A DNA stretch of 64,000 nt from an uncultured Eubacteriales bacterium (GCA_934457115.1 CAKSHI010000002.1:1-64000), one strand, 5' to 3'. Positions 1 through 9,135 are shown, counted from the first letter of the stretch. Translations and numbers: made by a program. The notes: a model not told the origin generated them from the letters alone.

Positions 1-1191
1 AAAGCTGATTATGCAGTATACTACGATATGCCATATGATTCAAATTATGATTATTCTGCAGTCGAAGGATACAATCAGGCCAACAATAGGGTTGAAAGAT
101 CTATAAGTGTAGAGATTGTTGTTGACAAGTCTGACTGGGGTGAGCCGGCTGAACCTAAATATGATAATGTTGAAAACTATGTATCTGACGATGGAACAAT
201 CAGTGCCGAAGTAAAAGAAAATGGACTTGTTTGGATAGTTAATGAATCAACTGACGAACCAGTCTGGTATGCAATTGATAATTCAAATGGAATATTTGAA
301 AAGGGTTCACGTTTTGAGGTTAGACGCTTAGAAGAAAAATCATCTAAAGATGATAGGGAAAAATACAAAGAACTTTTCGATGATAAGCGTTTGCAAGAGG
401 TAAATCAGGACAAGTTAGAGATATTCTTAGTAAGTGTAACAGGCCCTGACGGTAAGGAATATACTAAACTTAATTCAGATTTATCATTATATGTTAAATT
501 GGACGATGATTGGGCCGGAGATGAACTAGCTGCAGTATTCTTGTGCGAAGGAAACGATGAGGAAATAAACTTAGAATATATAAACTCAATGTCCTGCCCG
601 GGAGAAACAGGAAGATTCGTAAAATTGACATTAAAGCATTTATCACCATATGCAATTTACGCAAAAAAATCAAGTAAAGTTCCCTCAACAGTCAAAACAA
701 CTACTAATACTTCTAATAATACAAAATCAAGCACAAACACAGTAGCCAATACTTCTGATAATACTAAAACAAGCACAAGCACAGTCGCAATGGCCAATAC
801 CTCTGGTAGTGCTAAATCAAGCACAAACACAGTAGCCAATACTTCTGATAGTGCTAAAGCAAGCACAAGCACAGTCGCAATGGCCAATACTTCTGATAAT
901 GCTAAATCAAGCACAAAAACGGTATCCGATACTTCTAGTAGTGCTAAAACAAGCACAAACACGACAGCCAATACTTCTAATAATGCTAATTCAGGCACTC
1001 AATTAAACACTAACATTTTTAGTGAGAACTCCTCAAAAAAACAAAAGAATGATGGTAATAAAGATGAGTCTGTTTCGGATGATGCTACAAAAGGAAATAA
1101 GGTATTATATTCCGTTATTTTAGGAACAGCAGTTGTAGCTGTTGTTTCCGGTTCATCAATAACATTACTGAGAAAACGTAAAAAAATGTAG
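1..1191 (+). CDS. Repeat-rich cell-surface protein with C-terminal membrane anchor (5' end outside window)
   Basis: The frame is open from base 1, so the true start lies upstream; an internal ATG at 28 is not a convincing start. The first ~215 visible residues are acidic and mixed in composition, without a family I recognise. They are followed by a Ser/Thr/Asn-rich stalk of about seven near-identical 14-16-residue units (bases 706-1002). The protein ends in a charged linker, one hydrophobic segment (about 25 residues) and a basic tail RKRKKM. No LPXTG motif is visible before the anchor, so attachment is probably by the membrane segment alone. Layout (globular exterior, extended stalk, TM, positive tail) is that of a Gram-positive surface protein; function unknown. 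It converges on the DUF4363 gene across a shared terminator. Confidence 0.75.
   Translation, partial: KADYAVYYDMPYDSNYDYSAVEGYNQANNRVERSISVEIVVDKSDWGEPAEPKYDNVENYVSDDGTISAEVKENGLVWIVNESTDEPVWYAIDNSNGIFEKGSRFEVRRLEEKSSKDDREKYKELFDDKRLQEVNQDKLEIFLVSVTGPDGKEYTKLNSDLSLYVKLDDDWAGDELAAVFLCEGNDEEINLEYINSMSCPGETGRFVKLTLKHLSPYAIYAKKSSKVPSTVKTTTNTSNNTKSSTNTVANTSDNTKTSTSTVAMANTSGSAKSSTNTVANTSDSAKASTSTVAMANTSDNAKSSTKTVSDTSSSAKTSTNTTANTSNNANSGTQLNTNIFSENSSKKQKNDGNKDESVSDDATKGNKVLYSVILGTAVVAVVSGSSITLLRKRKKM
706..1002 (+). repeat. In-frame tandem repeats, 14/16-codon units
   Basis: Units begin with AATACTTCT (Asn-Thr-Ser) and run NTSxxxKxSTxTVA, with an extra Met-Ala in every other early unit. The underlying pattern is therefore a 30-residue (90-bp) double unit that decays toward the 3' end. 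The bases are also strongly repeated, which suggests expansion by slippage or recombination. Confidence 0.85.
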
Positions 1192-1207
1192 TCTTTTATT
1201 AAATAAA

Positions 1208-1245
1208 ATAACCTTCTGTTCGGCTTTGTCCAGACAGAAGGTTAT
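1208..1245. terminator. Bidirectional terminator
   Basis: A 12-bp perfect stem (ATAACCTTCTGT / ACAGAAGGTTAT) with a 14-nt loop lies between two converging genes, with A/T-rich flanks on both sides. It would serve both the surface-protein gene and the DUF421-DUF4363 operon. Confidence 0.85.
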
Positions 1246-1247
1246 AT

Positions 1248-1628
1248 TTATAATATATTATTAATAGTAGGAGATTCAGTATTTTTTAAATTGTCAAGAT
1301 GTGCAGATATTTTATTTGACTCTGCAAGAAAATCATTGTATTCTTCGGTGTCAAGATTAGCTTTTAATACAGCAATAGAAATTTGTATAGGCTCTAATTG
1401 ATCGTGGGCTATCAACATTTCTATTGTTTTATTTTTGTTTTCCCATATGTCATTTATTTTTTGAGTTGTTATATTTGCGTTTTCGATGTCTTTGCTTTTT
1501 ACATAATCCTGCGCTAAACTTACGTTTTCTTGAAGCTCTGATATTGTCCTATTTACCAATATATTTTCTACAATACAAAGAGATATTACTAAAGCAAATG
1601 CGATTATTGCTACCCAAATTCTTTTCAT
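1248..1628 (-). CDS. DUF4363 family membrane-anchored protein
   Basis: 126 residues: an N-terminal hydrophobic segment (about residues 5-25) followed by a helical, charged extracytoplasmic domain with heptad-like spacing. Composition and length fit DUF4363, a family commonly encoded beside DUF421 proteins in spore-forming Firmicutes. Its start overlaps the stop of the upstream DUF421 gene by four bases (ATGA), so the two are translationally coupled. No catalytic residues can be named; role unknown. Assignment to DUF4363 rests on size, topology and gene neighbour. Confidence 0.7.
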   Translation of the reverse strand: MKRIWVAIIAFALVISLCIVENILVNRTISELQENVSLAQDYVKSKDIENANITTQKINDIWENKNKTIEMLIAHDQLEPIQISIAVLKANLDTEEYNDFLAESNKISAHLDNLKNTESPTINNIL

Positions 1629-2302
1629 TTTTTATCCTCTTTTTTTACCACATAATAATCTTTACTTTTATTTACTGTCATTATGAATACGTCATTTAAA
1701 TTTAATTTTTCAGCCTTAAGGACACCATCTATCCATTGGTTTGATACTCCGCATAAAGAGGCGGAAAATTCAGATATTTCACCATCACTTACAACAACAG
1801 AGTAGAAGTCGTCCTCAGGGGCTACGATGCCAAGCATGGAGTTTGTAGGCTGTTGGTTTTCAGGCTTTTTTAAGACGCTTAATTTGCCGTTTGTCTCGAC
1901 TATAGCATAAGAAACTTCAGATATATTAAAGACATCCATTTGTCTAAGCTGTTCTGATAAGTCCTCTGTACTCATTCTTAAACGTCGCATCTCTTTTTGA
2001 TCGATTTCACCATCTTTAATGACTATAATAGGTTTACCACATACAAGCTTTCTAAACTTGGAATTTTTGAGCATACTTGCAGAAAGTAAAAGTTCGCAGG
2101 AAACCAATACTAAAATTGGTATAAATCCGCTTACAAGAGGCTGAGATGTATTTTGCATGGGTATTGCGGCTATGTCGGAAATTAATAAGGTTACCACCAA
2201 TTCGGAGGTTTGAAGTTCGCTTATTTGACGTTTACCCATTATTCTAACGGCAAGGATTATCATCAAATATAAAAATAATGTTCGTATTAGAGAAATTGTC
2301 AT
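1625..2302 (-). CDS. DUF421 family integral membrane protein (YetF-like)
   Basis: About 225 residues: three N-terminal hydrophobic segments, then a soluble domain with the family's typical features, including the early RxxGKRQISELQ stretch, PIIVIKDGEI and the LSEQLRQ region. A GTG at 2311 is possible. The ATG at 2302 is preferred because AAGGTG lies six bases before it. Bacillus relatives YetF and YdfR are membrane proteins of unclear biochemical role. The gene is first in a two-gene operon with DUF4363 and is divergent from the gerABC germination operon, a context consistent with a spore-related membrane function (inference). Confidence 0.8.
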   Translation of the reverse strand: MTISLIRTLFLYLMIILAVRIMGKRQISELQTSELVVTLLISDIAAIPMQNTSQPLVSGFIPILVLVSCELLLSASMLKNSKFRKLVCGKPIIVIKDGEIDQKEMRRLRMSTEDLSEQLRQMDVFNISEVSYAIVETNGKLSVLKKPENQQPTNSMLGIVAPEDDFYSVVVSDGEISEFSASLCGVSNQWIDGVLKAEKLNLNDVFIMTVNKSKDYYVVKKEDKK

Positions 2303-2432
2303 CTTTATCACCTTATATTATATTTGCTTTTTTACAATGAAATATACCATAAATATGTTCACGTTACTGTATATTAAAATAATTTTTGCAAATAAATACT
2401 ATATAGAAATGATTTTTAGAAGGTGATAAATC

Positions 2433-3965
2433 TTGTTTGGTTACTTTAAAAGGCTTATTGATTTGTATACAAGCACAAAAGAAAAACCAAAAACTGAAAA
2501 GATACTTCTTTTAAACTCTTTAGATGAGAATCTAGAATTGCTAAAAAAGAGTTTTGACAATAGTGCAGATTTAACTATAAGAGAGTACAATATTGATAGT
2601 ACTAAAACCGCAGTTATTACTATTGAGGGAATGGTAAATAAAGAGGTTTTAGCAATGGGTGTTATAACCCCTATAAGAAACGGTGATTACGAAAACAAAG
2701 AAGCAAAAGAAAAATTTTATTATATAAAGGATTATCTTCTTTCTACATCTGAACAGGTAGAAATATCAAGTTTTCAAGAAGTCTTTAAATTCATAATGTC
2801 CGGTTTTGCGGTAATAGCTGTTGATGGATATGACCATATGTTAGCTATTGGAATTCAGGGGTTCTCTTTTAGAGGTATATCCGAACCAACATCTGAAGTT
2901 ATGCAAACGGGTTCCAAAGAGGGCTTTGTCGAAGCTATGCGTATAAATATGACTATGGTTAGGCGAAGGATAAAAAACCCAAAACTTAAGTTTGAGACTA
3001 TGACAGTAGGGGACATATCAAAAACTGATATTTGTCTTTGTTATATAACGGGATTGGTATCAAATAAAATATTGGAGGAAATAAGAAGCAGGATAAACAA
3101 AATAGACCTAGATACTTTATTAGCATCAGGCTATATGACACCGTATTTGGAACGAGAGGGAGATTTATCACTTTTCAGTAGTGTTGGGAATTCCGAAAGA
3201 CCTGATACTGTATGTGCTAAAATAGCAGAAGGCAGGGTAGCCGTACTTATAGACGGTACACCCAATGCTTTGATAACTCCGTATTTGTTTGTCGAGTATT
3301 TTCAAACATTGGATGATTATTCAGAACGTCCATATTTTGCAACATTAACACGTTGGCTGAAGTATCTTTCCTTTTTTATAGCAACACTTTTGCCGGGATT
3401 GTATGTTGCAATAGCTACTTTTCACCCGGAATTTTTCTCGGGTGAACTTTTAAATAAGATAGCAAAAGCTGTAGCGACTACACCGTTTAGTTTAATGGTT
3501 GAAACACTTTTAATACACTTTATATATGAAATTATGCGTGAGGCAGGGCTAAGACTTCCAAGACCATTGGGACACGCAGTGAGTATTGTAGGGGCACTGG
3601 TTATAGGTGAAACTGCAGTAAGTGCAGGGCTTATTGGAGCTCCTACATTAATGGTAGTTGCGCTTACTGCAATATCATCCTATGTTATACCAAGCTTATA
3701 TGAACCTATAGCTATACTTAGGATGATATTTATATTAGCAGGCGGCCTTATGGGAATATGGGGCATAATGATTGTCTTTTGTATTGTCCTTATAAATGTT
3801 TGTGCAAAAAGTAATTATGGTGTACCTTTTACAGCACCGCTATCTCCGTTTAGTATGTTTTCTATGAGAGATGTGTTGGTAAGAGCCGGATGGAAAACGT
3901 TATCTAAAAAATCAAGCAATATAAAAAATATGCCGGGAACAAATCATGAGACAAGAGAGGAGTAA
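2433..3965 (+). CDS. gerAA: Spore germinant receptor subunit A (GerA family)
   Basis: 510 residues beginning at TTG, seven bases after AGGTGAT. The large N-terminal soluble region (about 1-290) contains the family motif RGISEPTSEVMQTGSKEGF and the downstream EAMRxN...RRR stretch. The C-terminal half has about five membrane segments with the conserved AGLRLPRPLGHAV-like signature. In the GerA family this subunit forms the ligand-gated receptor/channel in the spore inner membrane together with subunits B and C. It is the first gene of a complete A-B-C operon. Ligand specificity (amino acid or sugar) cannot be read from sequence. Confidence 0.95.
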   Translation: MFGYFKRLIDLYTSTKEKPKTEKILLLNSLDENLELLKKSFDNSADLTIREYNIDSTKTAVITIEGMVNKEVLAMGVITPIRNGDYENKEAKEKFYYIKDYLLSTSEQVEISSFQEVFKFIMSGFAVIAVDGYDHMLAIGIQGFSFRGISEPTSEVMQTGSKEGFVEAMRINMTMVRRRIKNPKLKFETMTVGDISKTDICLCYITGLVSNKILEEIRSRINKIDLDTLLASGYMTPYLEREGDLSLFSSVGNSERPDTVCAKIAEGRVAVLIDGTPNALITPYLFVEYFQTLDDYSERPYFATLTRWLKYLSFFIATLLPGLYVAIATFHPEFFSGELLNKIAKAVATTPFSLMVETLLIHFIYEIMREAGLRLPRPLGHAVSIVGALVIGETAVSAGLIGAPTLMVVALTAISSYVIPSLYEPIAILRMIFILAGGLMGIWGIMIVFCIVLINVCAKSNYGVPFTAPLSPFSMFSMRDVLVRAGWKTLSKKSSNIKNMPGTNHETREE

Positions 3966-3970
3966 TGTAT

Positions 3971-5065
3971 ATGGCGAAGAGATCTATTATTACAATGAGT
4001 CAATTATTTATATTGCTTTTTGTAAGCCGCATTATTATGAATTTGGCCTATACTCCGCTTTTATCAAAAAGTAATAGTATGTGTGATTTGATACTATCGG
4101 CTATAATAGCGTTTCTATTTACCTTTTTGTTTATAATACCAATATATAAATTATATGATTGTTCAGAAAACCTCAATATAGTGCAATATTCTTTTAACTT
4201 AGTGGGCAAAGTGGGTATTATATTTTCCTTGGTGTATGCCATATATTTTCTATTTACTTGCGCTTACTCATTAAGTCTGTTTAATATATTTGTGGGTAAT
4301 ATAATAAGCCCTGAAATTTCGCTTATGGTTCTTTCTTTAGCTATAGTTTTAGCCTCATGTTATGGAGCATTTAAAGGAATAGAAGCAATTGCGAGATCGG
4401 CAGGAGTTATATTTATATTAATTTGTATTGCTATTATATTTATAGTTATTGCTCTTGTACCTAAAATCGATAATATAAATTACGAACCCATTATGTATAA
4501 CGGCCCTTGTGAGATGATAAACGGTACAGTGCTTATGATATCACAAACCGCATGTATACCTGCATTAGCTATGCTATTACCGTCTGCGAAGGGAGATGCT
4601 AAGAAAGGGTTTGTTTGGTGGAATTTGTTTGTATATTTGTCAGTACTTATTATGATAATCGTAATAGTTGGAGCTCTGGGAGACTATTTAAAGACTCAAA
4701 TGTTCCCTGTCTATAGCGCTATAAATATTTCGGAAATAGGGATTCTTAAGCATTTAGATTCATTGTATTTAGGCATATGGACTTCGGGACTCTTTATAAA
4801 GATATCGTTATTCTTATATATTTTTGCATTATGCATTAAAAAAGTTTGGGGCGAGAAGGTATCAAGATGGTCTATCCTTATAGGAGGATTTTTGGTTGCT
4901 GTATTGAGCGTATTAGCTTCGGGATATAGGATGATTTCTAATATATTGTTTGACCTTAAATTCTCATTTGGATTTACCGTGTTGGTATCCGTTATATTGC
5001 CTACTGTTTTGCTTATAGTTGATAAAGTTAAAAATGGACAGGGGGCAAATAATAATGAAATGTAA
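3971..5065 (+). CDS. gerAB: Spore germinant receptor subunit B (GerB, APC-type transporter fold)
   Basis: 364 residues with about ten hydrophobic segments, matching the endospore-germination permease family (amino acid-polyamine-organocation fold). GerB subunits bind the germinant inside the spore inner membrane. Two in-frame ATGs exist. The one at 3971 stands about nine bases behind AGAGGAG and is preferred over the ATG at 3965, which would overlap the gerA stop by one base. The gene runs directly into gerC. Confidence 0.93.
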   Translation: MAKRSIITMSQLFILLFVSRIIMNLAYTPLLSKSNSMCDLILSAIIAFLFTFLFIIPIYKLYDCSENLNIVQYSFNLVGKVGIIFSLVYAIYFLFTCAYSLSLFNIFVGNIISPEISLMVLSLAIVLASCYGAFKGIEAIARSAGVIFILICIAIIFIVIALVPKIDNINYEPIMYNGPCEMINGTVLMISQTACIPALAMLLPSAKGDAKKGFVWWNLFVYLSVLIMIIVIVGALGDYLKTQMFPVYSAINISEIGILKHLDSLYLGIWTSGLFIKISLFLYIFALCIKKVWGEKVSRWSILIGGFLVAVLSVLASGYRMISNILFDLKFSFGFTVLVSVILPTVLLIVDKVKNGQGANNNEM

Positions 5066-6176
5066 AAGAATAGCCATTGTTATATTATTAAGCCTTATGC
5101 TTGTTTTAAGCGGCTGTTCAAACTCAAAACAGATTCATCAAAGGCTTATAATACAAGGTGTTGCTATAGATAAAGTAATGGATGAATACAATGTAACTGT
5201 TCAAATATTCGATACTAAGGGTGAATCAAATGATGGTGAAGATAGTAATACTATGAGTATTATGGAATCAAGGGGCAGGTCAGTTGCCGATGCATTTGAA
5301 GAGATATCTAAACAAAGCGGGAGAAAGCCGTTGTATTCCCAAAACCTTATGATAGTAGTAGGGGAGGATACGGCAAAAGACGGCATAGAGAATGTGTTGA
5401 ATTTCTTTGTAAGGTATTACGAATCAAGGCCATCAGTAAATTTATTCATAAGCAAAGGACAAGCAAGCGACATCCTAACATATGAGAAAGATGGAGAGAT
5501 TGTGCCGGCAAAGGATATTTCTATGCTTGCTAAAAACGGAAAAGTCAGTGCCGCGTCATTTAATTCAACTCTATTGGACTTCGCCACTGCTTTCGAGGGA
5601 GGTATAAAAGATGCGGGTGCCTGTTTATTAACTAAGGATGATCAAAACATTAAAACCTCGGGTACAGCTGTATTTGAAAAGGATAAACTATCAGGTTTTC
5701 TAAATGAAAGAGAAACAAAGGGAAGTCTTTTATTAAATAAAGAGATTAAGAATTTAGAAGAAACCGTTGCAATAGAAGGAATAGGAAAAGTAAGTTATGA
5801 TATTATAAGTTCTAAAAGCAAGGCTAAAGTAAGAATAGAAGATAACAAACCCATTTTTGATATAGATATATGCGCTAACATAAGCATATTGGAAATTGCT
5901 AAGGAACCCAATAAGGAACTTAAGGAAAAGGACTTTGATAATATAAATAATAAAATACAAGAACAAATAAGATCATTGGTTAGCGAATCAATAAATAAAA
6001 CTGTTTTTGAATATAATAGTGACATATTTAACTTTACTAAGTTAATAAAAAATAATCAAACAAGTTATTTTAGGACAATAGAAGGTAATCCCAAAGAAAC
6101 TTTAAAGAAATCTTCTTATAATGTAAACGTAAAATCTAAAATAAAAAAGATTGGTCAAGAATCAGACCTTGTTTAA
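5055..6176 (+). CDS. gerAC: Spore germinant receptor lipoprotein subunit C (GerC)
   Basis: 373 residues. The start at ATG 5055 overlaps the end of gerB and gives a textbook lipoprotein signal with lipobox LSGC (Cys21). An in-frame upstream start at 5019 would bury the signal peptide. The mature part carries the GerAC family features: RLIIQGVAIDK near the N terminus and the SGRKPLYSQNL region that positions domain 1. The protein is expected to be lipidated and to sit on the outer face of the spore inner membrane, completing the receptor. A strong terminator follows. Confidence 0.94.
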   Translation: MKCKRIAIVILLSLMLVLSGCSNSKQIHQRLIIQGVAIDKVMDEYNVTVQIFDTKGESNDGEDSNTMSIMESRGRSVADAFEEISKQSGRKPLYSQNLMIVVGEDTAKDGIENVLNFFVRYYESRPSVNLFISKGQASDILTYEKDGEIVPAKDISMLAKNGKVSAASFNSTLLDFATAFEGGIKDAGACLLTKDDQNIKTSGTAVFEKDKLSGFLNERETKGSLLLNKEIKNLEETVAIEGIGKVSYDIISSKSKAKVRIEDNKPIFDIDICANISILEIAKEPNKELKEKDFDNINNKIQEQIRSLVSESINKTVFEYNSDIFNFTKLIKNNQTSYFRTIEGNPKETLKKSSYNVNVKSKIKKIGQESDLV

Positions 6177-6183
6177 TTAATGT

Positions 6184-6209
6184 CAGCACACAAGTTTTCT
6201 TGTGTGCTG
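6184..6209 (+). terminator. Terminator of the gerABC operon
   Basis: Perfect 11-bp stem CAGCACACAAG / CTTGTGTGCTG with a TTTT loop, directly after gerC. The T-tract is only moderate (AATTACTTTTA). Confidence 0.85.
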
Positions 6210-6247
6210 AATTACTTTTAGGTATACTTAGAGTAGGAGGAATGTTA

Positions 6248-7528
6248 ATGAGTAGTAGTGATACCATAGGTAAAATAAATTCTTATTTAAAATTTGGAAT
6301 AAAGCCAGGACTTGAAAGAATAAGGGAGCTTTTGTGTAGAATAGGAAATCCACAAAATAAGCTCAAATTCATTCACATAGCGGGGACTAACGGAAAAGGA
6401 TCGACAAGTTCATTTATTCACTCTATATTAAAAGATAAGGGATATAGAGTTGGATTATTTACATCACCGTTTATAATAGATTTTAGAGAAAGAATCCAAA
6501 TTAATGGTGAAATGATAAGTAAGGCCGATCTTGATAATACTTTTAGTTTTATAGAGAAAGTTGTAGTCAAAATGAGCGAAGAGGGAAAAGTTATTACTGA
6601 ATTTGAGCTTATAACTGCTATAGCTTTTAAATATTTTTATGATCAAAATTGTGATATAGTTGTATTGGAAACGGGACTTGGCGGAAAATTTGATTCCACT
6701 AATGTTATTTCGAGTCCACTCGTTTCAGTTATAACTCATATTGACTTGGATCACATGAATATTTTAGGGGATTCTTTATCTAAAATAGCCTATCAAAAGG
6801 CGGGAATAATAAAGGAAGGGTCTACTACCGTAATGTATCCCGATCAAGATAAGGAAGCATTGGAAGTTATAAGAGATGTAGCACTAAAAAGGAATAATAA
6901 ATTTATAGTGCCTAATGTGGAGGATATAAGGGTTTTATCTTGCGATATAGACAAGACGATTTTTACATATAAAGGCGAAGAGTATTTGATACATTTACTT
7001 GGAAAGCATCAAGTGAAAAATGCAGTTACTGCTATAGAAGCTATAAATTCTTTAAGAAAATTAGGCATAGAAATAGAAATACAGCATGTAAAAAATGGAT
7101 TAATTAATACAAAAATGCCGGCAAGATTAGAGGTTATATCTAAAGAACCATTGATAATTTTAGACGGTTGCCATAATCCTGATTCAGCCAATGCATTGAA
7201 GAATGTTATAATGGAAGATCTTCACTTAGAAAATAACATTGCTGTTATTGGTATGCTTAGAGATAAGGATATAAAAAAGACATTGTCGATATTATCGCCG
7301 TGTTTTAGAAGGGCAGTAACTTCAAATATAAATAATCCAAGGGCTGCTTCCTCAAAGGAACTTGTGGCATTGGGAAAAGATTATTTTGAATTTGTGTATG
7401 ACTCATGTGATGTTGATGACGCTTTAGAAAAGGCATTTTCCTTAGCTAAAAAGGATGGTTCAAACTTGATAATATTGGGATCACTGTACCTTTGCGCAGA
7501 GGTAAGGAAAAAGTTGATAATTAATTAA
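6248..7528 (+). CDS. folC: Folylpolyglutamate synthase / dihydrofolate synthase
   Basis: 426 residues of the Mur-ligase superfamily. The P-loop HIAGTNGKGSTSSF, the ETGLGGKFDSTN stretch (FolC-type ETGLGGRxDATN) and the late LDGCHNPDS motif identify FolC rather than a Mur enzyme. It adds glutamate to folates in the cytoplasm. The ATG at 6248 follows GTAGGAGG by seven bases; upstream in-frame starts (6200, 6242) fall in the terminator or too close to the ribosome site. It is a single-gene unit between two terminators, lying between the germination and spoIIA operons without obvious functional linkage. Confidence 0.93.
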   Translation: MSSSDTIGKINSYLKFGIKPGLERIRELLCRIGNPQNKLKFIHIAGTNGKGSTSSFIHSILKDKGYRVGLFTSPFIIDFRERIQINGEMISKADLDNTFSFIEKVVVKMSEEGKVITEFELITAIAFKYFYDQNCDIVVLETGLGGKFDSTNVISSPLVSVITHIDLDHMNILGDSLSKIAYQKAGIIKEGSTTVMYPDQDKEALEVIRDVALKRNNKFIVPNVEDIRVLSCDIDKTIFTYKGEEYLIHLLGKHQVKNAVTAIEAINSLRKLGIEIEIQHVKNGLINTKMPARLEVISKEPLIILDGCHNPDSANALKNVIMEDLHLENNIAVIGMLRDKDIKKTLSILSPCFRRAVTSNINNPRAASSKELVALGKDYFEFVYDSCDVDDALEKAFSLAKKDGSNLIILGSLYLCAEVRKKLIIN

Positions 7529-7561
7529 ATATACAAGACATTTTTTGACTAAAAATTAATG

Positions 7562-7596
7562 CATCTACCTATTATGCTTAATAGGTAGATGTTTTT
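7562..7596 (+). terminator. Terminator after folC
   Basis: 12-bp perfect stem CATCTACCTATT / AATAGGTAGATG with a 6-nt loop, followed by TTTTTT. It separates folC from the spoIIA operon. Confidence 0.9.
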
Positions 7597-7643
7597 TGTG
7601 TTATAAAATTATGGAGTTTCAAAATATAGTTGGAGGTGCAAAA

Positions 7644-7976
7644 ATGGGTGTAAAAATAATATCCAAAGGAAGAGAAACTATAGCGCTGCTTGATGGAGAT
7701 ATAGATCACCATACTGCAAAATCAATGAGAGAAGAAATCGATATAACAATAGATAAAAAAGGTCCATCTTTGCTTAAATTGGATTTTAGTGGTGTGCAGT
7801 TTATGGACAGCTCTGGGATAGGACTTATTATGGGAAGATATAAAAATATTAGCCTTAAAGGCGGAAAATTAAAGGTTGTAAATATGCCTAGTCATATAGA
7901 AAGGATAGTAAAACTCTCAGGACTTGGGGCTTTGGGTGTATTAGAAGAGGGATGTGAAAAAAATGAAAGCAATTAA
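7644..7976 (+). CDS. spoIIAA: Anti-anti-sigma factor SpoIIAA
   Basis: 110 residues of the STAS fold. FMDSSGIGLIMGRYK holds the serine (Ser57, matching Ser58 of B. subtilis) that SpoIIAB phosphorylates and SpoIIE dephosphorylates. When unphosphorylated, it displaces sigma-F from SpoIIAB in the forespore. The ATG at 7644 follows TTGGAGGTG; an upstream in-frame ATG at 7596 lies on the folC terminator and is rejected. First gene of a compact three-gene operon. I saw no clear sigma-H promoter in the short gap before it. Confidence 0.96.
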   Translation: MGVKIISKGRETIALLDGDIDHHTAKSMREEIDITIDKKGPSLLKLDFSGVQFMDSSGIGLIMGRYKNISLKGGKLKVVNMPSHIERIVKLSGLGALGVLEEGCEKNESN

Positions 7977-8409
7977 TGAAATGAATTTAAATTTTGTAAG
8001 TAAGTCGACCAACGAAAGTTTTGCAAGGGCAACTCTATCGGCGTTTATTTCTCAATTAGATCCAACAATCGATGAACTTGCAGATATTAAGACAGCCGTA
8101 TCCGAGGCAGTAACAAATTGCATAGTACATGCTTATAAAGACAGTATAGGGACAATATACATATCGGCTAAAATTTTTGAAAATGGTAAAGTGACCATTA
8201 AAATTCGTGACAAGGGTTGTGGAATAAAGAACATAGACAAGGCAATGGAACCTTTGTTTACAACGGGAGGAGCTGAACGTGCCGGGCTTGGCTTTGCAGT
8301 TATGCAAAGTTTTATGGACAAGGTGAAGGTTTCTTCAAAGGAAGGTAAGGGTACTACTATTACCCTTGAGAAAAATCTTATTTTAAGGTTACATACAAAT
8401 GGAAAATAG
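7963..8409 (+). CDS. spoIIAB: Anti-sigma-F factor / serine kinase SpoIIAB
   Basis: 148 residues of the GHKL ATPase fold. The N-box (AVSEAVTNCIVHAY), G1 box (IRDKGCGI) and G2 region (GGAERAGLGFAVM) are all present. It binds and inhibits sigma-F and phosphorylates SpoIIAA. The coding start overlaps the end of spoIIAA. ATG 7963 is preferred over GTG 7954, which lies only two bases after the ribosome site. It overlaps sigF by 11 bases. Confidence 0.96.
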   Translation: MKAINEMNLNFVSKSTNESFARATLSAFISQLDPTIDELADIKTAVSEAVTNCIVHAYKDSIGTIYISAKIFENGKVTIKIRDKGCGIKNIDKAMEPLFTTGGAERAGLGFAVMQSFMDKVKVSSKEGKGTTITLEKNLILRLHTNGK

Positions 8410-9055
8410 AGAGGATTTGATAAGCAATAATTTAGGTTTAGTGCATTCATTGGCAAAGCGTTTTAAAGGTAGGGGCATAGAATATGACGATTTGTATCAA
8501 GCGGGATGTATAGGACTTATAAAGGCTATAGATTCTTTTGATGAGGAAAGAGGATTCAAACTTTCAACATATGCGGTTCCTGTCATATTAGGAGAGATAA
8601 AAAAGCTATTTAGGGATGGAGGAACAGTCAAGGTGGGACGGGCTCTTAAGGAGTTATCTTTAAAAGCAACGAGAGAATCGTCTAAATTTTTGGCTAAAGA
8701 GGGAAGAGAACCTACTATAAAGGAGCTGGCTGAAATTCTAGGTGTTGAGGTAGAAAGTGTAGTATTGGCACTTAATGCTGCTAGAGTGCCACTATCATTA
8801 ACAATGGAAAGTGAAGATGGTGAAACTCAAGTAGATATCCCTATAGATTCACACGATGAAAAGATTTCTGAAAAGCTTGCATTAAAACAAATTATTGAAA
8901 AGCTAAATGAGAAGGACAAAAACTTAATTATTTTAAGGTTTTTTAAAAATCAAACCCAAACAGTAGCGGGAAAGACCCTTGGAATGACGCAGGTACAAGT
9001 ATCGAGAAGAGAAAAAGTACTTTTGAAACAGTTAAGAGAGCAGTTAATTAGTTAA
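8399..9055 (+). CDS. sigF: Forespore sigma factor sigma-F
   Basis: 218 residues with sigma-70 region 2 (YDDLYQAGCIGLIKAID), region 3 and a region 4 helix-turn-helix near the C terminus (TLGMTQVQVSRREKVLL). Gene order spoIIAA-spoIIAB-sigF is diagnostic. The ATG lies inside the end of spoIIAB, so translation is coupled and the factor is co-produced with its inhibitor. It directs the first forespore-specific transcription of sporulation. Confidence 0.97.
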   Translation: MENREDLISNNLGLVHSLAKRFKGRGIEYDDLYQAGCIGLIKAIDSFDEERGFKLSTYAVPVILGEIKKLFRDGGTVKVGRALKELSLKATRESSKFLAKEGREPTIKELAEILGVEVESVVLALNAARVPLSLTMESEDGETQVDIPIDSHDEKISEKLALKQIIEKLNEKDKNLIILRFFKNQTQTVAGKTLGMTQVQVSRREKVLLKQLREQLIS

Positions 9056-9091
9056 ACAATAAGTATATTAACTTAAAAATAATACAAAATA

Positions 9092-9135
9092 AAAGGTGCC
9101 AAGTTTTCTAAAAAATTAGAAAGCGTGGCACCTTT
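9092..9135. terminator. Bidirectional terminator between sigF and murF
   Basis: A long inverted repeat with one short internal mismatch (AAAGGTGCCAAG...TTTCTAA / TTAGAAAG..GTGGCACCTTT) lies between converging genes. T-runs are present on both strands. Confidence 0.85.

Noticed and set aside
657..998. Long minus-strand open frame (113 codons) across the surface-protein repeats
   Set aside because: It mirrors the Ser/Thr repeat array; low-complexity hydrophobic repeats and no ribosome site.
706..1002. Tandem repeats considered as a CRISPR array
   Set aside because: Units are in-frame, of 42-48 bp without unique spacers, and encode a Ser/Thr stalk.
2369..2401. GTATA ... AATACTA considered as a sigma-G promoter for gerABC
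   Set aside because: Spacing is 21 bp rather than 17-18 and the -10 is poor; not supportable.
6200..6247. Upstream in-frame starts for folC at 6200 and 6242
   Set aside because: The first lies in the gerABC terminator; the second is one base from the ribosome site.
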